Shown here one piece after another: positions 51,765-60,992 of a DNA stretch of 64,000 bases (position 1 is its first letter; every line of letters starts with the position of its first letter). Position numbers and translations under genes: made by a program. Source of the stretch: CALIZF01 sp046292445 (GTDB lineage: Bacteria > Pseudomonadota > Alphaproteobacteria > Rhodobacterales > Rhodobacteraceae). The stretch is from the NCBI GenBank assembly GCA_046292445.1, contig JBKBQT010000019.1:1-64000 (forward strand). Direction: 5' to 3'. The notes under the pieces were generated by a model. The model was not told the DNA's origin, searched no databases, and was given only the letters and a program-made list of their open reading frames with translations.

Positions 51765-51810
51765 GTTGAAAACGAAACTTTATGATGAATTAGTTCGGGA
51801 TATCCGAACC
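51765..51810. promoter_or_regulatory. Two-block LysR operator, copy A
   Basis: Block 1 is GAAAACGAAACTTTAT (51768-51783); block 2 is AGTTCGG-N5-CCGAACC (51792-51810), which contains the LysR-type T-N11-A dyad TCGG-N5-CCGA. Both blocks recur with identical spacing at 57118-57163. The site lies between the LysR gene (start 51828) and the importer operon (start 51706), and probably serves both. The order of blocks fits a recognition and an activation half-site. Confidence 0.72.
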
Positions 51811-51827
51811 TCGGCCGGGGCCTGCGC

Positions 51828-52670
51828 ATGAACCTAACGTTTCTGGAAACCTTTCTGACCGTGCTCGAGACCGGCAACCTGAACAAGGCCGCCGAACGCC
51901 TGAATGTCACCCAGTCCACCGTGTCAGCGCGGCTCGATGCGCTGGAAGAGGCGCTGGGCCGGCCGCTTCTGGTGCGCGACCGGCGCGGGGCGCGGATGAC
52001 GCGGGCGGGGTTCGAGCTTCGCCCCCATGCCGAGCTGGTGATCAACACCTGGAAGCAGGCGCAGAACGCGATCAACCTGCCGGCGGGCTATACCGGCATG
52101 TTCAGCTTTGCCTGCGAGTTCGATCTGTGGCATCCGGCCGGCAAGGCCTGGCTCTATGCCGCCCGCGCCGCCGTTCCGGGCCTCGCCTGGGAGGGCCGTC
52201 CGGGCCGGCGGGCCGAGATCGTCGCGTGGCTGGGCACCCGGATCACCGATGCGGCGATGACGCTCGAGCCGGTCTCGGCCCCGGGGCTCGAACTGCGCCC
52301 GCTGCCCGAAGAGGCGATCGTCTGCGTCGCGCGCCACCCGCGGGACGTGCGGACGCCCGATCCCGACTATATCTTCGTCGATCTCGGCACCGATTTCCGG
52401 CGCCAGCACGCGCAGGCCTTTCCCGACGCCAAGACCACGCGCGTCACCTTCTCGACCAGCGCCTGGGCGCTCGAGCATTTGCTCGAGCACGGGGGATCGG
52501 CCTATCTGCCCCGGCCGCTGGTCGCACCGCATCTGGCCGCCGGCCGGTTGCACCCGGTCAAGGGGGCGCCGGTGTTCCACCGCCGGCTCTTTCTCGTCTG
52601 GCACGAGGCAACGGCGGCGCTGTTTCCCTGGGTGCGCGATGACCTCCCCCCGGCGCCGGCGCAGGGATGA
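51828..52670 (+). CDS. LysR-family transcriptional regulator
   Basis: This 280-residue regulator has the helix-turn-helix TFLETFLTVLETGNLNKAAE, RLNVTQSTVSARLDALEEAL and a C-terminal effector domain of typical length. It is divergent from the importer operon and convergent with the catabolic operon that ends at 52677. The same operator precedes both operons, so it likely controls import and breakdown of one compound. The effector is unknown. Confidence 0.92.
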   Translation: MNLTFLETFLTVLETGNLNKAAERLNVTQSTVSARLDALEEALGRPLLVRDRRGARMTRAGFELRPHAELVINTWKQAQNAINLPAGYTGMFSFACEFDLWHPAGKAWLYAARAAVPGLAWEGRPGRRAEIVAWLGTRITDAAMTLEPVSAPGLELRPLPEEAIVCVARHPRDVRTPDPDYIFVDLGTDFRRQHAQAFPDAKTTRVTFSTSAWALEHLLEHGGSAYLPRPLVAPHLAAGRLHPVKGAPVFHRRLFLVWHEATAALFPWVRDDLPPAPAQG

Positions 52671-52676
52671 GCGGCG

Positions 52677-54116
52677 TCAGCCCTCGGGCCAGCCGGCCAC
52701 CGCCTTGACCTCGAGAAACTCCTCGAGCCCCCAGCGGCCGCCCTCCCGCCCGTTGCCGGACTGCTTGACCCCGCCGAACGGGCTGCCGGGCGCGCGCGCC
52801 GACCGGTTCAGCACCACCACCCCGCATTCGACCGCCCGCGCAACGCGCGCCGCCCGGGCCGGATCGCCCGTCTGGACATAGGCGGCAAGGCCGAAGTCGC
52901 TGTCGTTGGCCAACCCGATCGCCTCGGCCTCGCTGTCGAAGGGCAGGATCGACAGCACCGGGCCGAAGATCTCCTCCCGCGCGATCCGCATCCCGGGCGC
53001 GACATCGGCAAAGACCGTGGGCCGGGCAAAATAGCCGCGCGTCATACCCTCGGGTCGGCCCGGACCGCCCGCGACCAGCCGCGCTCCCTCGTCGATCCCC
53101 AGCCGGATATAGCGCTGCACGGTTTCGAACTGCCGGGCCGAGGCCAGCGGGCCCAGATGCGGCCCCTCCTGCGCCGGGTCGCCAACCGGGGTGGCGCGGG
53201 CGGTCTCGGCCGCGATCTCGACCGCGCGGGCATAGACCGACCGTTCGACCAGCATCCGGGTGGGCGCGTTGCAGGACTGGCCGGAGTTGGCAAAGCACTG
53301 CGCAGTGCCGAGCGCCACCGCCGCCTCGACATCCGTATCGGCAAAGATCAGGTTCGGCCCCTTGCCGCCGAGCTCCAGCACCACCCGCTTGACCGTCGGG
53401 GCCGCCGCGACGCTGACGGCCGCACCCGCCCGGCCCGAGCCGGTGAGCGAGACCATCCGCACCCCCGGGTGCCGCGCCAGCGCCTCGCCGGCCTCGGCGT
53501 CGCCCTGGATGAGGTTGAAAACCCCGGCCGGCACCCCAACGTCGGCCATAACCCGGCCAAAGAGGGCGGCCGAGAGGGGCGCTTGCTCCGAGGGCTTCAG
53601 CACCACCGTGCAGCCCGCCGCCATCGCCGCGCCGACCTTCTGCGCGATCTGATTGAGCGGCCAGTTCCACGGCGTGATCAGCGCGCAGACGCCGATCGGC
53701 TGATGCAGGATACGGTCCTGCGGGGCATCGGGGCGCAGCGGCCCCTCGAACGGGTGCGACCGGGCCAGCGCGGCAAAGGTGCGTAGGTGCTGGAGCGCGA
53801 TGCGGATCTGGTTTCCGCGCGCCAGCGCGACCGGCGCCCCCATCTCGCGGGTGATCGCGGCGGCGATCTCGCCGGCCCGCTGCTCGATCCCGGTGGCAAG
53901 CCGTTCGAGCAGCGCCCCGCGCGCCGCCGGGTCGGTCGCCGCCCAGCCGGGCAAGGCCTGCGCCGCCGCCTGCACGGCGCACGCGACGTCGGCGCTGTCC
54001 GCCATCGCGACCTCGTCCCAGACTTCTTCGGTGGCCGGATCGACAAGCGCGCGGCGGCGGGTCCCTCGGGGCGCGACCCAGTCGCCGCCGATCAGGAAGC
54101 GAGTGGTCGGGCTCAT
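52677..54116 (-). CDS. NAD-dependent aldehyde dehydrogenase
   Basis: This 479-residue enzyme has ALITPWNWPLNQIAQKVGAA, VVLKPSEQAPLSAALFG, the glutamate in VVLELGGKGPNLIFAD and the catalytic cysteine in FANSGQSCNAPTRMLVE, then EEIFGPVLSILPFDSEAEAI. All catalytic residues are present. The substrate is not fixed; in this operon it probably oxidises an aldehyde released by the flavin monooxygenase or the hydrolase. It overlaps the amidohydrolase gene by 4 bases and is last in the operon. Confidence 0.93.
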   Translation of the reverse strand: MSPTTRFLIGGDWVAPRGTRRRALVDPATEEVWDEVAMADSADVACAVQAAAQALPGWAATDPAARGALLERLATGIEQRAGEIAAAITREMGAPVALARGNQIRIALQHLRTFAALARSHPFEGPLRPDAPQDRILHQPIGVCALITPWNWPLNQIAQKVGAAMAAGCTVVLKPSEQAPLSAALFGRVMADVGVPAGVFNLIQGDAEAGEALARHPGVRMVSLTGSGRAGAAVSVAAAPTVKRVVLELGGKGPNLIFADTDVEAAVALGTAQCFANSGQSCNAPTRMLVERSVYARAVEIAAETARATPVGDPAQEGPHLGPLASARQFETVQRYIRLGIDEGARLVAGGPGRPEGMTRGYFARPTVFADVAPGMRIAREEIFGPVLSILPFDSEAEAIGLANDSDFGLAAYVQTGDPARAARVARAVECGVVVLNRSARAPGSPFGGVKQSGNGREGGRWGLEEFLEVKAVAGWPEG

Positions 54117-55387
54117 CGCCGGCCCCCGGGGCCCAGCGCCGCGGGCCATGGGTCGGTCACGTCCTGCCCGTCCTTGAACACCGCGCGAATGCCGCCCGGC
54201 CGGCGCAGGATCCCGATATCCTCGAGCGGGTTGCCGGCCAGCAGAACGACATCGGCGGTATGGCCGGGGGCGATCAGGCCGGTCACATCCTCGCGCCCCA
54301 GCGCCGCCGCGGCGTGGACCGTCGCGGTCTCCAGCGCCTGCCATGGCGCCATGCCCATCTCGACGTAGAGTTCGAGCTCGCGCGCGTGCTGGCCGAAGGG
54401 GCAAAGATTGCCCGAGGAATCGGTGCCCATGGCGATCCGCACCCCGGCCTCCCAGGCCCGGCGGACATTGGCCACCTTGCGCGCGCGGGCGGGCTTCATC
54501 TTCTCGATCCCGTCGGCGCGCGCACCGCTGGCTGCGCCGTTGCGGATCACCGTGTCGGTAATCGCCAGCGTCGGCACGAGGATCGTGCCCTGTTTGAGCA
54601 TCGCCTCGATGCAGGCGTCGTCGAGGAACGAGCCATGCTCGATCGTATCCACCCCCGCCGCCAGCGCCCGGCGGATGCCCTCGGTCGCATGGGCATGGGC
54701 AGCCACCTTCATGTCGCAGTCGCGCGCCTCGGCGACGATGACGCGCATCTCCTCGAGGCTGTAGTTGGGCCAGTGCGCCTTGTCCCCGGCCGACAGAAGG
54801 CCGGCGCTGGCGGTGAACTTGATGAAATGGGCCCCGAGCTTGCGGTGGGTGCGCACCACCCGGCGGCATTCGTCGATCCCGTCGGCCACGTCCAGCGGCT
54901 GGCGCGGCCAGGCGGCGGGATAGAACAGATCCCCCCGCCCGGCGGTCATCGAGATCACCCAGGGCGCCACGCTCAGGCGCGGACCGGGCAAGAGGCCGCG
55001 ATGGATGAAGTCCGCGAGTTCCAGATCGCCGCCGTCGCGATGTCCCATCACCCGAAGCGTGGTGATCCCCGCCGCCAGCGCCCGCCAGGCGTTGCGCAGC
55101 CCGTGCAGCAACTTCTCGCCGCCCGGCACCAGCGCGCGATAGGTGGCGTTGTCCACCGTCCGGGTCAGGTCGGAATTGGTCGTCAGATGCACATGCACAT
55201 CTGCCAATCCCGGGATCGCGGTCGAGCCCGCTGCCTCGACAACCCGGGTATCGGGCGGACGGGCGGCCTCGGCCGCAGGCGTCACGGCGACGATGCGCCC
55301 GCCCTCGATGAGGATCGAGACACCGCGCAACAGCTCTGGCCCCTGCCCGGGCCAGAGATCGAGGTTATGCAGCAGTATGCCCGACAT
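54113..55387 (-). CDS. Metal-dependent amidohydrolase (imidazolonepropionase/prolidase-like group)
   Basis: This 424-residue TIM-barrel enzyme has the metal ligands in DVHVHL, the later histidines in VAAHAHATEGI and TIEHGSFLDD and the aspartate in IAMGTDSSGN, and the typical N-terminal sandwich IEGGRIVAV with C-terminal GHTADVVLLAGNPLEDI. It hydrolyses an amide or similar bond, possibly in a ring or peptide-like ligand. It lies 9 bases after the LLM monooxygenase gene and overlaps the aldehyde dehydrogenase, so it is a step of the same pathway. Confidence 0.9.
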   Translation of the reverse strand: MSGILLHNLDLWPGQGPELLRGVSILIEGGRIVAVTPAAEAARPPDTRVVEAAGSTAIPGLADVHVHLTTNSDLTRTVDNATYRALVPGGEKLLHGLRNAWRALAAGITTLRVMGHRDGGDLELADFIHRGLLPGPRLSVAPWVISMTAGRGDLFYPAAWPRQPLDVADGIDECRRVVRTHRKLGAHFIKFTASAGLLSAGDKAHWPNYSLEEMRVIVAEARDCDMKVAAHAHATEGIRRALAAGVDTIEHGSFLDDACIEAMLKQGTILVPTLAITDTVIRNGAASGARADGIEKMKPARARKVANVRRAWEAGVRIAMGTDSSGNLCPFGQHARELELYVEMGMAPWQALETATVHAAAALGREDVTGLIAPGHTADVVLLAGNPLEDIGILRRPGGIRAVFKDGQDVTDPWPAALGPGGRR

Positions 55388-55396
55388 CGCGCCCCC

Positions 55397-56431
55397 TCAG
55401 GCCGCGGCCCGGGGGCGGAAATGCGGCATCACGTCCTCGGCGATGCGGTGGATCGTCTCCATCGTCTCCTCGTGCGACGAGCCGAAGTTGAGCACGAGGC
55501 TGGCGACATCCACGCCAGCCTCGGCAAACACGCCCAGCCGGTCGACCATCTCGGCGGCGGAGCAGACGAGGATGCTCTCGGCCAGTTCCTCGACCGTCTG
55601 GCTGCGCGGCAGCGACCGCACCATGCCGTTCTCGATCAGACCGGGCCCGGTATACATGTTGTCGAGCCGGCCGTAGTGCTCCTGCGCCTGCTGCAGTTTC
55701 TGCTGGCGATGCGCTTCGGAGGTCGTGACGAAGCCCGCGCGCGAGGCTTGCAGGATGAGCCCCTTGCCGGCGTCGCCCATCTCCTCCTTGGCCCGGCGGA
55801 ATGCCGCGACCTGCGCGCGGAACTGGCCGATGTCGCCGGTCAGCGGCGTACTGAGGATGTTGTAGCCCTTCTTGGTGGCATGATAGATCCCCTCGGGGTT
55901 CATCACCGCCATCATCATCCTCGGCCCGCCGGGGCGCGCCGGGCGGGGCATCACGGTGATCGGGCCGAACTTGTAGTAGGTTCCATCCCAGCTGACCTCC
56001 TCGCGCGTGAGCAGCGCACGCAGCACGTCGAGCGATTCGTCGAACCGCGCCCGGGTCTCGGTGACCGGCACGCCCAGCCGCTCCATCTCGTAGCCGTAGC
56101 CGCCGCGCCCCATGCCCAGCACCAGCCGGCCGCCGGTGAAGATGTCGGCCGCGATCACCTCGCCGGCATAGATGCGCATGTCATGGATCGGCAGGACCGC
56201 GACGCAGGTGACGATGTCGATCCGCTGGGTGTGCGCCGCGATCTTCACCGCGCTCATCAGGGGCGCCGGGTTGAGCCCGAGGTTCATCAGATGGTGTTCC
56301 GACACCGATACAGAACGAAAGCCCAGCCGGTCGGCCAGCACCGCCTGTTCGAGGAGGTCGGCGAAAAAGCGTGCCCCGCCGTAGTCGTGGCCCGGGTAGC
56401 TCATCGAGAAGTGCAGGTTGAAGTCCATCAT
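55397..56431 (-). CDS. LLM-class flavin-dependent monooxygenase
   Basis: This 344-residue luciferase-like enzyme has the N-terminal FADLLEQAVLADRLGFRSVS, SEHHLMN, GRLVLGMGRGGYGYEMERLG and RFDESLDVLRALLTREEVS, covering the (beta/alpha)8 barrel. Such enzymes use reduced flavin from a partner reductase to oxygenate a substrate; the reductase gene is 65 bases upstream in the same operon. The start is the first of two adjacent ATGs (56431 or 56428); no strong ribosome site separates them. The substrate is unknown. Confidence 0.92.
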   Translation of the reverse strand: MMDFNLHFSMSYPGHDYGGARFFADLLEQAVLADRLGFRSVSVSEHHLMNLGLNPAPLMSAVKIAAHTQRIDIVTCVAVLPIHDMRIYAGEVIAADIFTGGRLVLGMGRGGYGYEMERLGVPVTETRARFDESLDVLRALLTREEVSWDGTYYKFGPITVMPRPARPGGPRMMMAVMNPEGIYHATKKGYNILSTPLTGDIGQFRAQVAAFRRAKEEMGDAGKGLILQASRAGFVTTSEAHRQQKLQQAQEHYGRLDNMYTGPGLIENGMVRSLPRSQTVEELAESILVCSAAEMVDRLGVFAEAGVDVASLVLNFGSSHEETMETIHRIAEDVMPHFRPRAAA

Positions 56432-56496
56432 GACACCGCTGTTTTGTCCCGATCCCGGGCGGTTTGACGAATGGCTGCCGGCATCGGACGGCCGGA

Positions 56497-57045
56497 TCAG
56501 GCGAGGGCTTCGGCGTGGCGGAGGGCGCAGTATCGGCCGTCGCGATAGACGAGCGGCGCGAGGACCCGGTGATCGAGGGCGATGACCCGGCCCAGGAAGA
56601 TGACATGGCTCTCGTGCCGCTCGCTCTTCACGACGCGGCAGGCGAGGCTCACGCTGCCGGCGATCGCGGGGGCCAGGCCGGGCAGGTCGACCAGCGCGAC
56701 CCGGCCGAAGCGGTCGCCACAGTCGCGGTCGAACTCGCCGGCGAAGATTCGGGCCACGGTCACGGCCTCCTCGGGCAGGACCGACAGGGTGAAGACCCCG
56801 TTCGACGCGACGGCCTGCGCGATCCGGCTGCCGCCGCGCAGGCACACGAGAAGGGTCGGCGGATCGGCCGAGACCGAGCAGAAGGCCGTCACCGTCGCCC
56901 CGTGCCGGCCGGCAGCGCCGTCGGTGGTGACCACCGCGACCGCCCCGGCCACCTGCCGCATCGACCGCAGATAGGCTGAGCGGTCGCAGTCCGCCGAAGG
57001 CACGGTCTGGTCGATTTCCCGATGGGTTAGCGCGTGTCTGGACAT
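56497..57045 (-). CDS. Flavin reductase (small component of a two-component monooxygenase)
   Basis: This 182-residue protein is of the HpaC/FMN-binding split-barrel type: GAVAVVTTDGAAGRHGATVT, AFCSVSADPPTLLVCLRGGS and the histidine-rich SERHESHVIFLGRVIAL. It reduces flavin with NAD(P)H to supply the LLM oxygenase next to it. It is the first gene of the operon 57045-52677. The two-block LysR operator copy B lies 72 bases upstream. Confidence 0.92.
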   Translation of the reverse strand: MSRHALTHREIDQTVPSADCDRSAYLRSMRQVAGAVAVVTTDGAAGRHGATVTAFCSVSADPPTLLVCLRGGSRIAQAVASNGVFTLSVLPEEAVTVARIFAGEFDRDCGDRFGRVALVDLPGLAPAIAGSVSLACRVVKSERHESHVIFLGRVIALDHRVLAPLVYRDGRYCALRHAEALA

Positions 57046-57117
57046 GGCCGTTGCCTGAGTGGTTCGCCCGCGGAGGTGCGGCGACTCTGGGCAGGACTAT
57101 CGCAGCAATCGACGCGG

Positions 57118-57163
57118 TAAGAAAACGGAACTTAATTGATATGAAGTTCGGAAAAATCGAACC
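57118..57163. promoter_or_regulatory. Two-block LysR operator, copy B
   Basis: Block 1 is GAAAACGGAACTTAAT (57121-57136) and block 2 is AAGTTCGG-A5-TCGAACC (57144-57163), with a T-N11-A dyad. The blocks have the same spacing and order as copy A at 51765. It precedes the flavin reductase operon by 72 bases on the same side as copy A precedes the importer operon. The remaining gap to 57394 shows no gene. Confidence 0.7.
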
Positions 57164-57394
57164 AAAGGCCACGCAGGCCCCTGAGCCCCGGCGAGTCCGG
57201 CGCCCCCGTCCCGGCTTGGCAACCCGGTCCGAGGCACGGTTGCCGCGCCCGCGTGGCCCGGGCACGCCGAACGGCCGCGGCGCCCGGGGGATGTCGCCCC
57301 GGACGCCGCGCAGGTTGGGGCGCGCGGACTGCCCCGGCCGGGATGCGGCCTCGGGCGCGGGACAGGAGCCGGCCCCCATCCCGGCCTCGGGCGG

Positions 57395-58393
57395 TCACTC
57401 CAGCGCGTCGCCGATCCTTGGCGCGAAGGTCTGGGCCAACTCGACCTCGAGGGCCACCGCCGCGGAGATCGCCGGCCCGTCGAGAAAGACCACCGGGCGG
57501 CGCGACTCCTCGGCCCGGGCGATCAGTTCGGGGTCGGCAAGGGCCGTGGCAAAGGCAGTCCGCAGCAGCGTCAGGTCGCTCTCCGAGGTGCCGGGCGGGG
57601 CGACGAAGACGCGACGGTAGTTCATCGCCGAGGCGAAGGGGGCCAGCGCCTCGCGGTCGAGCGGCAGCACGTCCCAGGCGTCGGGCCAGGGCAGGTCGGA
57701 GGAGAAGTCGAACAGGAACACCAGCTCGCCCGCCTCGGCTGCCGGCCCGAAGATCGACGGCACCTCGAGCGCGCCCTCGGCCTCGCCGCGGCGCATGCTG
57801 GCCAGGATGGGCGCGGTGCCGTCGAGATGGAGATAGTCGAAGCGGATCGGCACGCCTGCCTCGTTCAGCATCTGCTGGAAGATCACCGGCATGATGTGGT
57901 CGTGCCCGCCCCTGCCGGCGGTGCCGATCAGGATCGGGACGGTCTGCGACCGCGCCACGACCGCATCGAAATCGGCCAGATCCAGATCGGCGCGCACCAT
58001 GAACAGCATCGGATCGACGCTCATCTGCGCGATGAAGCCGAAACGCTCGACCTTGAACGGGGCCGAGCCGATCGCCTGCTGCCAGATCGAGCTCTCGGGG
58101 TCGAGAAACAGCACCGTCTGCCCGTCCGGCCGCGCCGCGTAGACCGAGGCAGTGGCGATGGCGCCGGCCCCGCCGGTGACGTTCTCGACGATGACATTGA
58201 CGCGCGGCAGCCCCTGCGCGCGCAGGGCGGCCTCGACATAGGGGGCGGCCAGCCGCGCCTGGGCGTCGTAGCCGCCGCCGGGGCGGTAGGGCACCACGAT
58301 GCGCAGCGTGTCGCCGTCCGACAGGGCAAGGGCCGCCGGGGCCGGCAGGGCGACGGCGGCGGCGAGGGTGGTCAGCAGCATTCGACGGTTCAT
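57395..58393 (-). CDS. Tripartite tricarboxylate transporter binding protein (TctC-like)
   Basis: This 332-residue periplasmic protein has a signal peptide (LLTTLAAAVALPAPAALAL) and the Bug/TctC pattern LRIVVPYRPGGGYDAQARLA, VIVENVTGGAGAIATASVYA and IGTAGRGGHDH. It binds a small carboxylate or related ligand for the TctA-TctB channel encoded upstream. All of its own sequence looks intact, but its TctA partner is truncated. The ATG is followed by a normal start MNRRMLL. Confidence 0.9.
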   Translation of the reverse strand: MNRRMLLTTLAAAVALPAPAALALSDGDTLRIVVPYRPGGGYDAQARLAAPYVEAALRAQGLPRVNVIVENVTGGAGAIATASVYAARPDGQTVLFLDPESSIWQQAIGSAPFKVERFGFIAQMSVDPMLFMVRADLDLADFDAVVARSQTVPILIGTAGRGGHDHIMPVIFQQMLNEAGVPIRFDYLHLDGTAPILASMRRGEAEGALEVPSIFGPAAEAGELVFLFDFSSDLPWPDAWDVLPLDREALAPFASAMNYRRVFVAPPGTSESDLTLLRTAFATALADPELIARAEESRRPVVFLDGPAISAAVALEVELAQTFAPRIGDALE

Positions 58394-58458
58394 CGGTTCT
58401 CCTCCGTGGGGTCTGTCGTTCGGGCGAGGCCGACGCAGAAACGGCGTCGCCCCCGGGG

Positions 58459-58920
58459 TCAGGGCCAGGGCATCGGCCAGAGGCCGGAGTGCAGCCGCAA
58501 CCCCGCCAGTAGGCCGAAGCCGACATGGAAGGCGCCGGCCAGCCCGGCGCCGGCGGCCAGCGCGGGCAAAAGACGCAGGCCGGCGAAGAGGCGGAAATAG
58601 ATCGACGCCCAGAGCGCGGTACCGGCCACGACCCCGATCAGCCAGAGCCCGGCCAGCGTGCCCGCGAACCAGGCCAGCAGCAGCGCCGCGCGCCGGCGCG
58701 AGGCCGGGCCGGCGGGCTCGGGTGCGGCAGGGGGCGGCGCGGCCAGCGCCCGCACCGCCGCCTCGGCAAGGGCCAGCACGGCGGTGATCGTACCGACCAG
58801 CAGCGGAAAGCGACCGACATCGCCCCGCAGCCCCGAGGCGCCCCAGGCGAAGGCGGCCGCCAGCCCCGCCACCACCAGCGCCGCGGCGACGCGCTCGATC
58901 CGCAGGAGCCGCTCAGACAT
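58459..58920 (-). CDS. Tripartite tricarboxylate transporter small permease (TctB-like)
   Basis: This 153-residue membrane protein has four hydrophobic segments (first: VAAALVVAGLAAAFAWGASG; last: LRLLPALAAGAGLAGAFHVG), the usual layout of TctB. It overlaps the TctA frame by 8 bases upstream and precedes the binding-protein gene, so the order is A-B-C. Sequence conservation in this family is low, so the call rests partly on position. Confidence 0.85.
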   Translation of the reverse strand: MSERLLRIERVAAALVVAGLAAAFAWGASGLRGDVGRFPLLVGTITAVLALAEAAVRALAAPPPAAPEPAGPASRRRAALLLAWFAGTLAGLWLIGVVAGTALWASIYFRLFAGLRLLPALAAGAGLAGAFHVGFGLLAGLRLHSGLWPMPWP

Positions 58921-60180
58921 CGTCGCCCCCCCGAAGCGACAGGCCGGACCGGCGCCGCGCGGACCGCAGGCGCAGCACGTGCAGCAGCAGCATCAGCCCG
59001 ATGCAGGCCCAGATCAGCTTGGCCGTGACCGAGGCCCAGAACACCGCATGCGCGCCGCGCCCGATCGCCAGCGCCTGGAAATAGCTGCTCTCGACCAGCC
59101 CTCCCAGCATCAGCGCTATGACGACGCTGATGCGCGAGAAGCCGTAGCGCTTGCACGCCAGCCCCAACGCCGCCATCGCCCCGGCAAAGACCAGATCGAA
59201 GGGGTTGCCCCGGGCGAGCAGGACCGCCAGGCAGCCGAGAAACACCACGACCGGCGCCACCATGACCTGTGGAACCGCCGTGATCGCCGCGAGCAGCCGC
59301 CAGCCGGCCGCCAGCACCACCACCGAAGCCAGAACGGTGGCCATCGCGCTGCTGATCAGGATCACCCAGGTGACCTCGAGGTTCCCGGCAAAGACGTTGG
59401 CCCCCGGCTCGATGCCGTTGATCATGAACACCCCGAGCAGGATCGCGGTGTTCAGGCTGCCGGGGATGCCCAGCGCCAGCGTCGGCACCAGCGCACCGCC
59501 GGCGCTGGCGTTGTTGGCCGATTCGGAGGCGATCACGCCGCGCACGTCGCCCTGCCCGAAGCGGCTGCGGTCGCGCGCGGTATCGCGTACCAGCGCATAG
59601 CCGAGGAAGTTCGCCAGCACCCCGCCGACCCCGGGGATGACGCCGACGATCCAGCCCGCCAGGCTGCCGAGCCCCCAAGCATGGACATGGCGGGCGGTGT
59701 CGCGCAGGCCCTCGCGGATCTGGCCCGCCGCGCCCTTCGCCGCAGTCGCGACCGGCGCCTCGCCCGGCGGGCGGGCTGCCGCCGGGTCGCCCTGCAGCGC
59801 CATGCCGAAGGCTTCGGCCAGGGGATAGATCCCGACGAAGGCCGCCACGATCGGGATCCCGCCCCACAGGTCGGTGACGCCGAAGGTGAACCGCGGCGTG
59901 CCGGTGATCACGCTGAGCCCGATGGTGGACAGCAGCAGCCCCAGCCCCCCCGCCGCCAGCCCGGCCAGCACCGAGCCGCCGCACGAGAAGGCCAGCACGA
60001 CGAGGCCCAGCAGCACGAAGGCAAACCATTCGGCCGGACCGAACAGCAGGCTGATCGGCGCCATCACCGGCAGCAGCCCCACGACCAGCGCCAGCGACAG
60101 CAGCCCGCCCACCACCGAGGCCCCGGAGGCCGCCGCCACGGCATAGAGCGTGCGGCCCTGCCGGTGCAACGGATAGCCCT
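58913..60180 (-). pseudogene. TctA-type large permease, N-terminally truncated by a deletion
   Basis: About 420 residues of TctA remain, from GYPLHRQGRTLYAVAAASGA through VGLLPVMAPISLLFGPAEWF, VGVIPGVGGVLANFLGYALV and ESANNASAGGALVPTLALGI to the C-terminus. The family normally has about 500 residues; the first 80-90, including the first conserved glycine-rich transport motif, are gone. Upstream of GYP the frame has a stop and then joins the LLM gene out of frame near 60180. A TTG at 60169 is the only possible start, with no ribosome site. Transport function is probably lost. Confidence 0.85.
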
Positions 60181-60992
60181 GCGATCAGCCCCTGCCGGAT
60201 CGGCCGCTGGTTGCGGAACCAGGCGCCGAAGTAGCAGTAGAAACGGTTGATCTCGCAGGCGGCCTGCTGTGCATCGGCCTCGTCGGCCGCGACATAGGCG
60301 TGGCGCAGCACCATGATCTTCGGCCGCGGCACCTCGGGATGTGCCGCGCAGGCGGCGTTGAAGCGGTCCATCAGGCTCGCCACCTCCCCGTCGTCCAGAT
60401 GCAGCGGGGTGACCTGCACGTTGCAGCCCTGTGCGACGGCGAAATCGTGGCTGCTGGGGTCGCGTGCGGCCACCCAGATCGGCGGGCCGGGTTGCTGCAG
60501 CGGCTTCGGGGCCGAGGTGGTGGCGGGGAACTGCCAGTATTGCCCCTGATGGGCGTAGTCGCCCGCCCAGAGCCCCCGCAGCGCGGGAACGAGCTCGCGC
60601 AGCCGGCCGCCGGCGTTCCAGGCATCGAGCCCCGGCACCAACCGTTCGTATTCGAAACTGTAGGCGCCCCGGGCGATCCCCAGTTCCAGCCGGCCATCCG
60701 TGATGATGTCGGCCATCGCCGCCTCGCCGGCCAGCCGGATCGGGTGCCAGAAGGGGGCGATCACCGTGCCCGTGCCCAGCCGCACCCGCGTTGTGCGCCG
60801 CGCCAGATCGACCAGGTTCAAGAGCGGGTTCGGGGCGATGGTGAAGCCCATGCCGTGGTGCTCGCCTGTCCAGATGGCGTACATCCCGCCCTCGTCGGCA
60901 ATCCGGCACAGCTCGATCATCTCGTGATAGAGCCTGCGCTCGTCGTCCCGGTCCGAGACGCGCTCCATATGGATGAACAGCGAGAACTTCAT
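60180..60992 (-). pseudogene. LLM-class monooxygenase, C-terminally truncated at a fusion junction
   Basis: The first about 270 residues are intact: MKFSLFIHMERVSDRDDERR, IWTGEHHGMGFTIAPNPLLN, GRLELGIARGAYSFEYERLV and CEINRFYCYFGAWFRNQRPI. The gene then runs, after RQGLIA, into TctA sequence read in the wrong frame. The C-terminal part of the barrel, normally another 60-100 residues, is missing. The ATG at 60992 overlaps the flavin reductase gene by 4 bases, showing that this was the monooxygenase of that pair. Confidence 0.85.
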
